NCBI GenBank assembly: GCA_031403315.1
Contig: JANNTD010000372.1
Span: forward strand, 1 to 12,407
Direction of reading: 5' to 3'
DNA: 12,407 nt
From: DASYDU01 sp031403315
GTDB lineage: Bacteria > Planctomycetota > Planctomycetia > Pirellulales > Lacipirellulaceae
Shown: in pieces, positions 6,731 to 12,407 of the stretch
How the letters are laid out: each line of letters begins with the position of its first letter
How positions within the stretch are numbered: the first letter of the stretch is position 1
The notes under the pieces: model-generated
Seen by the model: only the letters and a program-made list of their open reading frames with translations
Database searches by the model: none
Told to the model about the DNA's origin: nothing
Program-made: the position numbers and the translations under genes

Positions 6731-7630
6731 TCAATGCTCCCCAGAAATGGGTTCGCCACCCGCCCGAGTGGCCATCGCCTTAAAGACCTTTGGGTCCATT
6801 TCCGCCGTCAAAAACGTGACGTGAGCATCGGCGAAAACGAAGTTTGCACCGGTGGGATGCAGGCTATGGAACATATCGTTTTCCGCCGCGGGGTCGCCCG
6901 GACTTGCCTCGTCATCGGCTTCGCCCAAACACATGGTTGAACCATGCTCGGGCTCATACGTGCCTATACCATCGGCGGGTCCCGGTGCCAGTAGCGCGCC
7001 CGTCACCGATCCGACCCACGTCGACTGCCCCAGCGCGTGGGAGCGCTCGCCTACGGCGAGTGTGTGCGAGGTGCCGTCGGTAATCTCGCGAAAGCGGATG
7101 TGGCTATTGCGGGAGAAGAGTCCAGTGCCATCAATTCCGGGTTCGGAATCGCCGAACACTCCGACGTAGTTCGCCGCCGCGACATCACAAATCTTGGATT
7201 GGGACGGATCGTCTCGCAATGCTTCCCACGTGACTGGAACCGGATCGGAGGGACAGAGATACACGGCAATGGCCTTCGTCCGGGTCTGCTGGTTGGCAGT
7301 ATCCTCAATTGCCAGATTGAATCGAATTAAACCGCTGAGCGAGGTCTCTTCCAGATTGTTGAGCAATAGTGCTGCCCAGCCCCAGCCGGGCCCCGTGTCG
7401 GTTCCATCCGACGTAAACCCTGAAATATATCCCGACGGCAACGAGCGCTGTGCAGACTCGTAGGTTTGCAAGGCAACGCCGATCTGTCGAAGATTGTTCG
7501 CGCACTGACTGCGCCTCGATGCCTCGCGGGCCGCTTGAATTGCAGGCAGTAAAAGCGCGATTAGCAATCCAACAATAGCGATGACGACCAGCAGCTCGAC
7601 GAGCGTAAATGCAGTTCGGCGTATGGCCAT
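6731..7630 (-). CDS. DUF1559 prepilin-type N-terminal domain protein
   Basis: Seen: 299 residues from ATG 7630, beginning with a type IV pilin-like leader: RRTA then FTLVELLVVIAIVG, so cleavage would fall after A7 with F8 at +1 and E12 at +5. AIQAAREASRRSQCANNL(R) follows, the usual lead-in of the DUF1559 (SBP_bac_10-like) family. Near the end FHSLHP...FADAH is the family's H-x9-D-G box with Ala in place of Gly (H258, D268). Members are very numerous in planctomycetes and are thought to be surface or pseudopilin-like proteins; their function is poorly known. A TTG at 7642 would add four residues (MREK), but ATG 7630 has a weak GGGA 6 bases upstream and starts a normal leader. It is followed at 2 bases by the PepSY-like lipoprotein, forming a two-gene unit. 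Confidence 0.88.
   Translation of the reverse strand: MAIRRTAFTLVELLVVIAIVGLLIALLLPAIQAAREASRRSQCANNLRQIGVALQTYESAQRSLPSGYISGFTSDGTDTGPGWGWAALLLNNLEETSLSGLIRFNLAIEDTANQQTRTKAIAVYLCPSDPVPVTWEALRDDPSQSKICDVAAANYVGVFGDSEPGIDGTGLFSRNSHIRFREITDGTSHTLAVGERSHALGQSTWVGSVTGALLAPGPADGIGTYEPEHGSTMCLGEADDEASPGDPAAENDMFHSLHPTGANFVFADAHVTFLTAEMDPKVFKAMATRAGGEPISGEH
6737..6742 (-). promoter_or_regulatory. Ribosome binding site fixing the lipoprotein start
   Basis: The minus strand reads GGGGAG here, 8 bases before ATG 6728 and only 2 before TTG 6734. This favours the ATG and a two-base gap to the upstream gene's TGA. The site lies inside the end of the upstream gene. Confidence 0.55.
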
Positions 7631-7659
7631 TTTTTCCCGCAATTTGAATGTGAACTCTC

Positions 7660-7688
7660 AAGATATCCGAGCAAGCGCACACGGGCAA
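7660..7688 (-). promoter_or_regulatory. Candidate sigma70-like promoter of the DUF1559 / lipoprotein unit
   Basis: On the minus strand, TTGCCC (7688-7683) and TATCTT (7665-7660) are separated by 17 bases, each matching four of six consensus positions. The -10 box ends 29 bases before ATG 7630. Planctomycete promoters are poorly defined, so this is tentative. Confidence 0.3.
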
Positions 7689-7731
7689 GTCATTTAGACA
7701 TGCTGCTCAGTAGTATCCCACAGCGAGTGGC

Positions 7732-7752
7732 AGTCCGGCGCGGAGTCCGGCG
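7732..7752. repeat. Short direct repeat AGTCCGGCG, period 12
   Basis: AGTCCGGCG occurs at 7732-7740 and again at 7744-7752 in the gap between the methyltransferase and the DUF1559 gene. It may be a protein-binding site upstream of the DUF1559 promoter or simply chance in GC-rich DNA. Confidence 0.25.
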
Positions 7753-7789
7753 GCTGGACCAGCGATCCTCGATTTTTTTCCGCACATCT

Positions 7790-8440
7790 CTAAAGGACTG
7801 CCCGGACTTCGTGCTGCGTGATGCAACCGAGACGGGTCCAACGGGGCGCCAACGTCATCGATTCGGACGCTGCGACTTCCAATAGCTCGCCCGCCGCCTG
7901 GCGGGCGACACCGGATTCCAATTTACCGAACCAGTGAGCAAGCCAGGCACCTCGTCTGTTCACCGGCGTCGCAAAATCGCACATGAGAAACAAGCCCTCC
8001 GGCCTCAGAATGCGTTTTGCTTCCCGCAGCGCCCCGTGCTTCACCTCGCGTGGGAGGTGATGAAAAACCATCGAACTGATGACCATCTCCGTCGACTTGT
8101 CATCAACGGGCAAGGCATCAATCGAACCCTGCAAAAACCTGACCTGCGGCAAACGCCGCCTCGCGATCGACAGCATGGTCTCGTCGATATCAATGCCCGT
8201 CAGCGATAGATCGGGACGCCGACGCGCCAGCTTTTGAAGCACAGTGGCGGGGCCACAGCCGAGATCGACGATGGACGCGGCATTGCTCGCAAGGCTAGTC
8301 ACATCGTCAACGACACCACGCCAGACGCCACCGAGCATCGGCCATGCGAGCATCTCGTAAAGCGGCGTCAGAAAATGATAGCCCGCTCCCGGCAGAAAAT
8401 CTTTCTCGCCGGTCCCTTGTTCCCTGAATTGACTCGTCAT
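7790..8440 (-). CDS. Class I SAM-dependent methyltransferase
   Basis: Seen: 216 residues with the Rossmann methyltransferase signature. Motif I is IVDLGCGPA (D59-P64), the acidic loop GIDID at 82-86 would hold the SAM ribose, the SIDALPVDD segment at 106-114 fits motif II, and FHHLP (126-130) is followed by REAKRILRPEG, the usual motif III region. This pattern fits the methyltransf_11/25 (UbiE-like) group; the substrate cannot be told. It has few cysteines and no CC pair, so an arsenite methyltransferase is unlikely. The frame is open to TTG 8578, but GGAGG sits 9 bases before ATG 8440, which fixes that start; the extra upstream residues look non-coding. It is transcribed away from the copper ATPase, and its stop is 159 bases before the next minus-strand start. 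Confidence 0.85.
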   Translation of the reverse strand: MTSQFREQGTGEKDFLPGAGYHFLTPLYEMLAWPMLGGVWRGVVDDVTSLASNAASIVDLGCGPATVLQKLARRRPDLSLTGIDIDETMLSIARRRLPQVRFLQGSIDALPVDDKSTEMVISSMVFHHLPREVKHGALREAKRILRPEGLFLMCDFATPVNRRGAWLAHWFGKLESGVARQAAGELLEVAASESMTLAPRWTRLGCITQHEVRAVL

Positions 8441-8654
8441 GAATCTTTTCCTCCGATGTCTCGCCGGATTAACCGTGTTGCCTCGATAAGATAATGTCAG
8501 GTTCGGGTAAACCCTAAATCGACTACAGCCGCCGCCAGGCACAAAGCGGGCCGATACTGTTCGCAAAAGTTGCCTCAAATTCCCGGATCGACTCGTCAGG
8601 TGCTAGCATGCACGGATCGGAGTCTCAAACAGCCAATCGTTTGGGGTCGCACAT
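8441..8654. promoter_or_regulatory. Divergent intergenic region between methyltransferase and copper ATPase
   Basis: Promoters for both genes should lie in these 214 bases. A dyad with GTGC/GCAC arms sits at 8600-8613 and overlaps TGCTAGCAT, which resembles an extended -10 (TG at 8601-8602, TAGCAT at 8604-8609) for the ATPase, though no good -35 box is found at the right distance. A second partial dyad (GGTT...AAACC) lies near 8502-8515. No clear CueR, CsoR or CopY operator is visible. The ATPase has no good Shine-Dalgarno, only a GGGG about 10 bases before its ATG. Confidence 0.35.
8450..8454 (-). promoter_or_regulatory. Strong Shine-Dalgarno fixing the methyltransferase start
   Basis: The minus strand reads GGAGG, 9 bases before ATG 8440. 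This is the best ribosome binding site in the window and rules against the 46-residue longer reading starting at TTG 8578. Confidence 0.7.
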
Positions 8655-10877
8655 ATGACTTACACCTGCCCAATGCACCCAGAAGTCCGCCAGGACCATC
8701 CCGGCAGTTGTCCGAAATGTGGCATGGCATTGGAGAAAGTCGTCGAAGCAGCGTCTGTAGGCAGAACCGAATACGTCTGCCCGATGCATCCGCAGATCGT
8801 TCGATCGGAGCCAGGTAACTGCCCGATCTGCGGGATGGCCCTAGAACCGCGAGTCGCCTCAGCCGAAGAAGAAGTCAATCCGGAACTCGTCTATATGTCG
8901 CGACGGTTTTGGGTATGCGCGGTGCTGACGATCCCGATGCTGATCTTGACCATGTTGGAGATGGTGACAGGAAGCGTTGCGACGTTCCTGAGCGAACACA
9001 GTTCCGCATGGATTCAATTTCTGTTGGCGACTCCGGTTGTGGTGTGGGGCGGCTGGCCGTTCTTCGTGCGAGGTTGGGCCTCTGTCGTTCACCGCCAGCC
9101 CAATATGTTCACTCTAATTGCGTTGGGCACCGGAGCAGCCTATCTCCACAGCGTGGTGGCGACAATCTTCCCTGGTGTTTTTCCAGAGTCATTTCGTGTC
9201 CACGGCGGAGAAGTCGCCGTGTACTTTGAGGCCGCCGCGGTCATCGTGACCTTGGTCCTTCTTGGACAAGTCCTGGAACTGAAGGCACGCAGTCGAACCA
9301 GCTCAGCAATTCGAGGCTTATTGGGGCTTGCGCCGAAGACGGCTCGAATCATTAGGGATGATGGACATGAAGAAGATATCTCATTGGATCAAGTCAAACC
9401 TGGCGATCGACTCCGGGTTCGGCCAGGTGAGAAGGTGCCGGTTGACGGTGTCGTCCTTGAAGGCACGTCCTTTGTTGATGAGTCCATGATAACTGGCGAG
9501 TCCATTCCGGCTGAAAAGAAACTGGGGGATCATGTCACAGGAGCGACCATCAACGGCACCGGCTCTTTGGTCATGCGCGCCGAGCGAGTCGGAAGCGACA
9601 CGCTGTTGGCTCAAATCGTGCGGATCGTAGGCGAGGCTCAACGGAGCCGCGCGCCAATTCAACGGCTGGCAGATGTCTTCTCCGGCTACTTCGTCCCGGC
9701 AGTGGTTCTGACGGCAATTGTCACGTTTATTGTTTGGGCCATGATTGGACCGCAGCCTCGCTTGGCGTATGCGCTTGTGAACTCCGTGGCCGTGTTGATT
9801 ATCGCTTGCCCGTGCGCTCTGGGGTTGGCCACGCCCATGTCGATTATGGTCGGAACAGGCCGCGGCGCGACGGCCGGCGTGCTGATCAAAAATGCCGAGG
9901 CGCTCGAAACGCTCGAAAAGGTGGATACCTTGGTCATTGACAAGACCGGCACCTTGACGGAAGGAAAGCCTCGGCTGGAGACCGTTGTCGCACTCAATGG
10001 GTTCGACGAGGCCGAGTTGTTACGCCTGGCAGCCAGTTTGGAAAAAGGCAGCGAACATCCGCTTGGGGCTGCGATAGTTGCGGCCGCTCAGGAGCGAAAA
10101 CTAGCCTTGTCCGACGTTGCCGCTTTTCAATCCATAACCGGCAAAGGCGTGGTCGGGGCAATAGATTCTCGTAGAGTACTGATCGGCAATCGCAGCTTGC
10201 TTGCCGATCAAGGAATTGACCCCGGCGATTCAGCGGACCAGGGCGAGCAATTGCGCAGGGCCGGACAAACGGTCATGTTCGTCGGTGTTGACGGGCGACT
10301 TGCCGGCCTGCTCGGGGTCGCCGATCCAATCAAGGCGTCAACACCCGAAGCGATCCGACTGCTAAAGGAGGATGGAATTCGGATCGTCATGCTCACGGGT
10401 GATAATCCCACCACAGCCAGTGCCGTGGCGAGCCGACTCAATATTGACGAAGTGCAAGCCGAAGTATTGCCCGATCAGAAAAGAGTAGTGGTCCAACAAC
10501 TCAAACGGGCCGGCCATATCGTCGCGATGGCCGGGGACGGCATCAACGATGCACCGGCACTGGCCGAGGCCCACGTTGGTATCGCGATGGGCACCGGGAC
10601 CGATGTTGCGATGGAAACCGCAGGAGTCACGCTTGTCAAAGGAGTCCTGCGAGGAATCGCCCGTGCCAGATCGCTAAGCCGTGGCACGATGCGGAACATC
10701 CGCCAAAACCTGTTCTTTGCCTTCGTTTACAACGCGCTCGGCGTGCCGATTGCCGCAGGTGTGCTCTACCCGTTTGTTGGGCTGCTGCTCAATCCGATGA
10801 TCGCGAGCCTGGCAATGAGCCTAAGTTCGGTCTCTGTGATCGGCAATGCACTGCGGCTGCGCAAGATTCAACTGTAG
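8655..10877 (+). CDS. copA: Copper/silver-exporting P1B-1-type ATPase (CopA/SilP-like)
   Basis: Integral membrane pump that uses ATP to move Cu(I) or Ag(I) out of the cytoplasm. Seen, in order over 740 residues: two heavy-metal-binding domains, CPMHP...CPKCGM (C5-M24) and CPMHP...CPICGM (C42-M61); membrane helices from about residue 83; actuator TGES at 280-283; metal-site CPC at C385-P386-C387; phosphorylation DKTGT at D429; SEHPLG with H468-P469 for nucleotide binding; GDGINDAP at 627-634; Y692-N693 and M721-S-L-S-S near the end. CPC with YN and MSxSS is the known Cu(I)/Ag(I) signature of the P1B-1 group. Instead of the classical CxxC ferredoxin-like HMA domain it has only the CPMHP-type domains, as in SilP-like ATPases. 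Length is normal for that subgroup. The gene is followed by the CDCC propeller gene on the same strand. Confidence 0.96.
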   Translation: MTYTCPMHPEVRQDHPGSCPKCGMALEKVVEAASVGRTEYVCPMHPQIVRSEPGNCPICGMALEPRVASAEEEVNPELVYMSRRFWVCAVLTIPMLILTMLEMVTGSVATFLSEHSSAWIQFLLATPVVVWGGWPFFVRGWASVVHRQPNMFTLIALGTGAAYLHSVVATIFPGVFPESFRVHGGEVAVYFEAAAVIVTLVLLGQVLELKARSRTSSAIRGLLGLAPKTARIIRDDGHEEDISLDQVKPGDRLRVRPGEKVPVDGVVLEGTSFVDESMITGESIPAEKKLGDHVTGATINGTGSLVMRAERVGSDTLLAQIVRIVGEAQRSRAPIQRLADVFSGYFVPAVVLTAIVTFIVWAMIGPQPRLAYALVNSVAVLIIACPCALGLATPMSIMVGTGRGATAGVLIKNAEALETLEKVDTLVIDKTGTLTEGKPRLETVVALNGFDEAELLRLAASLEKGSEHPLGAAIVAAAQERKLALSDVAAFQSITGKGVVGAIDSRRVLIGNRSLLADQGIDPGDSADQGEQLRRAGQTVMFVGVDGRLAGLLGVADPIKASTPEAIRLLKEDGIRIVMLTGDNPTTASAVASRLNIDEVQAEVLPDQKRVVVQQLKRAGHIVAMAGDGINDAPALAEAHVGIAMGTGTDVAMETAGVTLVKGVLRGIARARSLSRGTMRNIRQNLFFAFVYNALGVPIAAGVLYPFVGLLLNPMIASLAMSLSSVSVIGNALRLRKIQL

Positions 10878-10933
10878 AGTATTGCGACGATTTCGGTTGG
10901 ACGCAGTTCTTGCCTTCTATGTGTGACGTGCGC

Positions 10934-10962
10934 TTGCAACTCATCGAGCAACAACTAAGAAT
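10934..10962 (+). promoter_or_regulatory. Candidate promoter of the beta-propeller gene
   Basis: TTGCAA (10934-10939) and AAGAAT (10957-10962) are 17 bases apart, each four of six to the sigma70 consensus, 60 bases before ATG 11023. It would let the propeller gene be transcribed apart from the ATPase. No T-rich terminator is seen after the ATPase, so read-through is also possible. Confidence 0.22.
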
Positions 10963-11010
10963 AGCGCGATCACTCCATGCTCGCCATGCTGAGTTATGAC
11001 GAGTTTCCCC

Positions 11011-11014
11011 GAGG
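11011..11014 (+). promoter_or_regulatory. Ribosome binding site fixing the propeller start
   Basis: GAGG lies 8 bases before ATG 11023 and within the reading that would start at ATG 10996, so the later start is preferred. It also leaves a normal signal peptide at the N-terminus. Confidence 0.5.
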
Positions 11015-11022
11015 ATATTTTA

Positions 11023-12123
11023 ATGCACATTAGTCGAATGAAGTGCTCCCGAATTTTACTCACCGTCAGTTTAGGTCTTTCTCTTGCGGTTACCAAAGTC
11101 GCCAGTGGCGAGAACAACGTGACGATGATATCGGTTCCCGAGGGCGGCCAGCCGATTAGTGCCAAGACCGATTCTCAAGGCGCGATTCATCTCCTGTTTA
11201 ATTCGCCGGACGGTCCGCGGTATGCGAAGTCCACCGATAACGGTCAGACATTCAGTCAAGTAATCCCCGTTGTGAATCGGGAATCGCAAAAGCCGGGATT
11301 AGAGTTCTCCGCTTCGGACATGGCTGTTGGCCAGGACGGCTGCATTCACGTGGCGATGGACACCAATGCATGGAAACTAAAACTGCCCAAGAAAGAGTGG
11401 GCGTTCTACTACGCTCGCCTCGAGTCCGGGGCGGAAACATTTTCGCCGCCGCAAAACATCAACCACTCGCCAAGCGAAGGATTCTCGCTGGCGGCCGACG
11501 ACAAGGGCAACGTTACGGCCTGCTGGTTATCCGGCAAGCTGTACGCAAATCTCTCGCATGACAACGGAAAGACGTTCGCGCCCGCCGTGGAAATCGATCC
11601 GACCATCGATGCCTGCGACTGCTGCACAACCAGTTCCGTGTACGGAGCAGACGGAAAGCTGGCCGTGCTGTATCGAGAGGAAACCGAAAACAATCGCGAC
11701 ATGTTCCTGGTTTTATGGGAGCAGGATCGAAATGAGGTTTCGCGAACTCGCGTCAGCAGCACTCTGTGGAAGATAGCCGCCTGTCCGATGAGTTACTATG
11801 CGATCACCCGCAGCCAAGACGGCTTCGTGGCGGTTTGGCCGACAAAAGGGCAAATCTATTTTGCAAGACTGGACGGCAGGGGCGCCGTGCAAGCGCCCTC
11901 GGAGATCAAGACGTCGGGAACAACCGGTATGCGCACCGGCATGCTTGCCTTGAGTGCCGCCAATGGCAGCACGATTGTAGCCTGGAAGAAGGACGGTCAG
12001 TTGACCTGGCAACTCTACGACGATAGAGGCCGGCCATCTGGACTGCCTGCCTCCGTAAAGAGCGCCGGCAACGGCGTCGCGGGCGTTCTCGACAAGAACG
12101 GTGCGTTTGTTCTCTTTCGCTAG
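11023..12123 (+). CDS. Secreted sialidase-like beta-propeller protein with CDCC motif
   Basis: Seen: 366 residues with a signal peptide (positive n-region with Arg and Lys, hydrophobic core ILLTVSLGLSLAV, cleavage near residue 28). Two Asp-box motifs, STDNGQTF (70-77) and SHDNGKTF (178-185), and repeated short beta-rich segments fit a sialidase/BNR propeller. Distinctive: C198-D-C-C201 after the second Asp box and C254-P-M256 further on. Known: CDCC and CPM motifs recur in a group of bacterial proteins labelled exo-alpha-sialidase, which lack proof of sialidase activity. I see no clear Arg triad, so catalysis on sialic acid is doubtful. Inference: the Cys and Met residues could bind copper in the periplasm, fitting the position 145 bases after the copper ATPase. 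ATG 11023 was chosen over 10996 because of the GAGG before it. A role in surface glycan binding remains possible. Confidence 0.75.
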   Translation: MHISRMKCSRILLTVSLGLSLAVTKVASGENNVTMISVPEGGQPISAKTDSQGAIHLLFNSPDGPRYAKSTDNGQTFSQVIPVVNRESQKPGLEFSASDMAVGQDGCIHVAMDTNAWKLKLPKKEWAFYYARLESGAETFSPPQNINHSPSEGFSLAADDKGNVTACWLSGKLYANLSHDNGKTFAPAVEIDPTIDACDCCTTSSVYGADGKLAVLYREETENNRDMFLVLWEQDRNEVSRTRVSSTLWKIAACPMSYYAITRSQDGFVAVWPTKGQIYFARLDGRGAVQAPSEIKTSGTTGMRTGMLALSAANGSTIVAWKKDGQLTWQLYDDRGRPSGLPASVKSAGNGVAGVLDKNGAFVLFR

Positions 12124-12171
12124 ATCAAAATTCGCCGCAGCACCGATTGACGGCTCTGGATAGTAGCCGGA

Positions 12172-12176
12172 AAGGA
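12172..12176 (+). promoter_or_regulatory. Ribosome binding site of the partial methyltransferase
   Basis: AAGGA lies 6 bases before ATG 12183, supporting a real gene start there, 59 bases after the propeller stop. Confidence 0.5.
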
Positions 12177-12182
12177 CGCTGG

Positions 12183-12407
12183 ATGAACGCAACGCCCGAT
12201 CCAGTCCGATTCTATACCGGTAGAACGCGAGCATATGCGCGCTTTATCCGGCTCTTTCGCTACCAGCAGGGCCTACGAGCCTGCTTCATGCGGTCGGCGC
12301 TTCTGAGATCGGGGATGCGGATACTTGATGCTGGCTGCGGGACCGGAGCAGCGATGCTTGCAATTCGCGAGTCCATGCTTGCCCGCGGCTTGGCCATTGA
12401 ATCGATG
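12183..12407 (+). CDS. Methyltransferase, class I SAM-dependent (N-terminal part, cut by window end)
   Basis: Seen: 75 codons open to the window end. After an Arg/Tyr-rich N-terminus (FYTGRTRAYARFIRLFRY) comes ILDAGCGTGAAML with D49-A-G-C-G-T-G55, the SAM-binding motif I. The next strand starts near GLAIES but its acidic residue and the rest of the fold lie beyond the window. Substrate cannot be told. It is on the same strand as the ATPase and propeller, only 59 bases after the latter, so it may share their message. It is distinct from the methyltransferase at 7790-8440: the N-terminus and motif I (GCGTG, not GCGPA) differ. Confidence 0.75.
   Translation, partial: MNATPDPVRFYTGRTRAYARFIRLFRYQQGLRACFMRSALLRSGMRILDAGCGTGAAMLAIRESMLARGLAIESM

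Noticed and set aside
6348..6824. Plus-strand frame of 158 residues across the lipoprotein gene
   Set aside because: It is opposite the lipoprotein and prepilin-like genes, whose signal peptide, lipobox and ribosome sites support the minus strand.
7753..7779. Hairpin GCTGGACCAGC followed by seven T, looking like a plus-strand terminator
   Set aside because: The stem is only 4 base pairs with 7 or more bases before the T-run, and no plus-strand gene ends there.
7790..8440. Arsenite methyltransferase (ArsM)
   Set aside because: The conserved cysteine set of ArsM is not present, and motif I (GCGPA) is of a general methyltransferase type.
8441..8578. 46-residue N-terminal extension of the minus-strand methyltransferase
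   Set aside because: It needs a TTG start, is Arg-rich without a domain, and would place the strong GGAGG inside the coding region; ATG 8440 with GGAGG is better.
8441..8654. CueR, CsoR or CopY operator in the copA leader
   Set aside because: No long ACCTTCC-type, GC-rich CsoR-type or TACAnnTGTA-type dyad could be found; only weak dyads are present.
1..12407. Insertion sequences, CRISPR arrays, tRNA or rRNA genes
   Set aside because: No transposase frame, no regularly spaced repeats and no tRNA-like or rRNA-like stretch was recognised by eye; a tRNAscan or Infernal run would be decisive.

Overview
The window looks like a heavy-metal (copper/silver) resistance neighbourhood from a planctomycete, probably of the Pirellulales type. 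Three things suggest this. There is a DUF1559 / prepilin-like secreted protein, a family strongly expanded in Planctomycetota. There is a secreted protein with two copies of the Cys...Cys-Cys-x-x-Cys domain that planctomycetes place beside RND metal pumps. The RND pump also has an unusual last membrane helix and large extra segments. The taxon is inferred from protein style, not from a marker gene.

Layout. Positions 1-583 (+): secreted protein with a tandem metal-binding domain; its frame is open to the left window edge, so it may begin outside. 665-5071 (+): a very long CusA-like RND permease (1468 residues, against about 1047 for E. coli CusA), with all three methionines of the copper/silver site present. 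5072-5405: non-coding, with several hairpins. 5406-6290 (+): secreted HExxH metallopeptidase-like protein with a Cys-rich mature N-terminus. 6462-7630 (-): a two-gene unit, DUF1559 prepilin-like protein followed by a small PepSY-like lipoprotein, convergent to the peptidase. 7790-8440 (-): class I SAM methyltransferase with a strong Shine-Dalgarno. 8441-8654: divergent intergenic region. 8655-10877 (+): P1B-1 copper ATPase with two N-terminal CPMHP...CPxCGM domains. 11023-12123 (+): secreted sialidase-like beta-propeller with a CDCC motif. 12183-12407 (+): N-terminal part of a second methyltransferase, cut by the window end.

How they may work together. The P1B ATPase would move Cu(I)/Ag(I) from cytoplasm to periplasm. 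The RND permease would take it from the periplasm out of the cell, with the double-domain Cys protein as a plausible periplasmic metal carrier or sink. The adaptor (CusB) and outer-membrane channel (CusC) that an RND pump needs are not in the window. The Cys-rich peptidase and the CDCC propeller may also meet metal in the periplasm, but that is inference from motif and position. The DUF1559/PepSY pair and the methyltransferases have no clear metal role.

The most unusual features are three extra segments in the RND permease: a two-helix membrane insertion, a roughly 280-residue charged helical block inside the porter domain, and a Ser/Gly/Met-rich loop. Next are the CDCC propeller and the long nested dyad just before the peptidase start. 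No metal-responsive regulator gene, RNA gene, insertion sequence or CRISPR array was seen.
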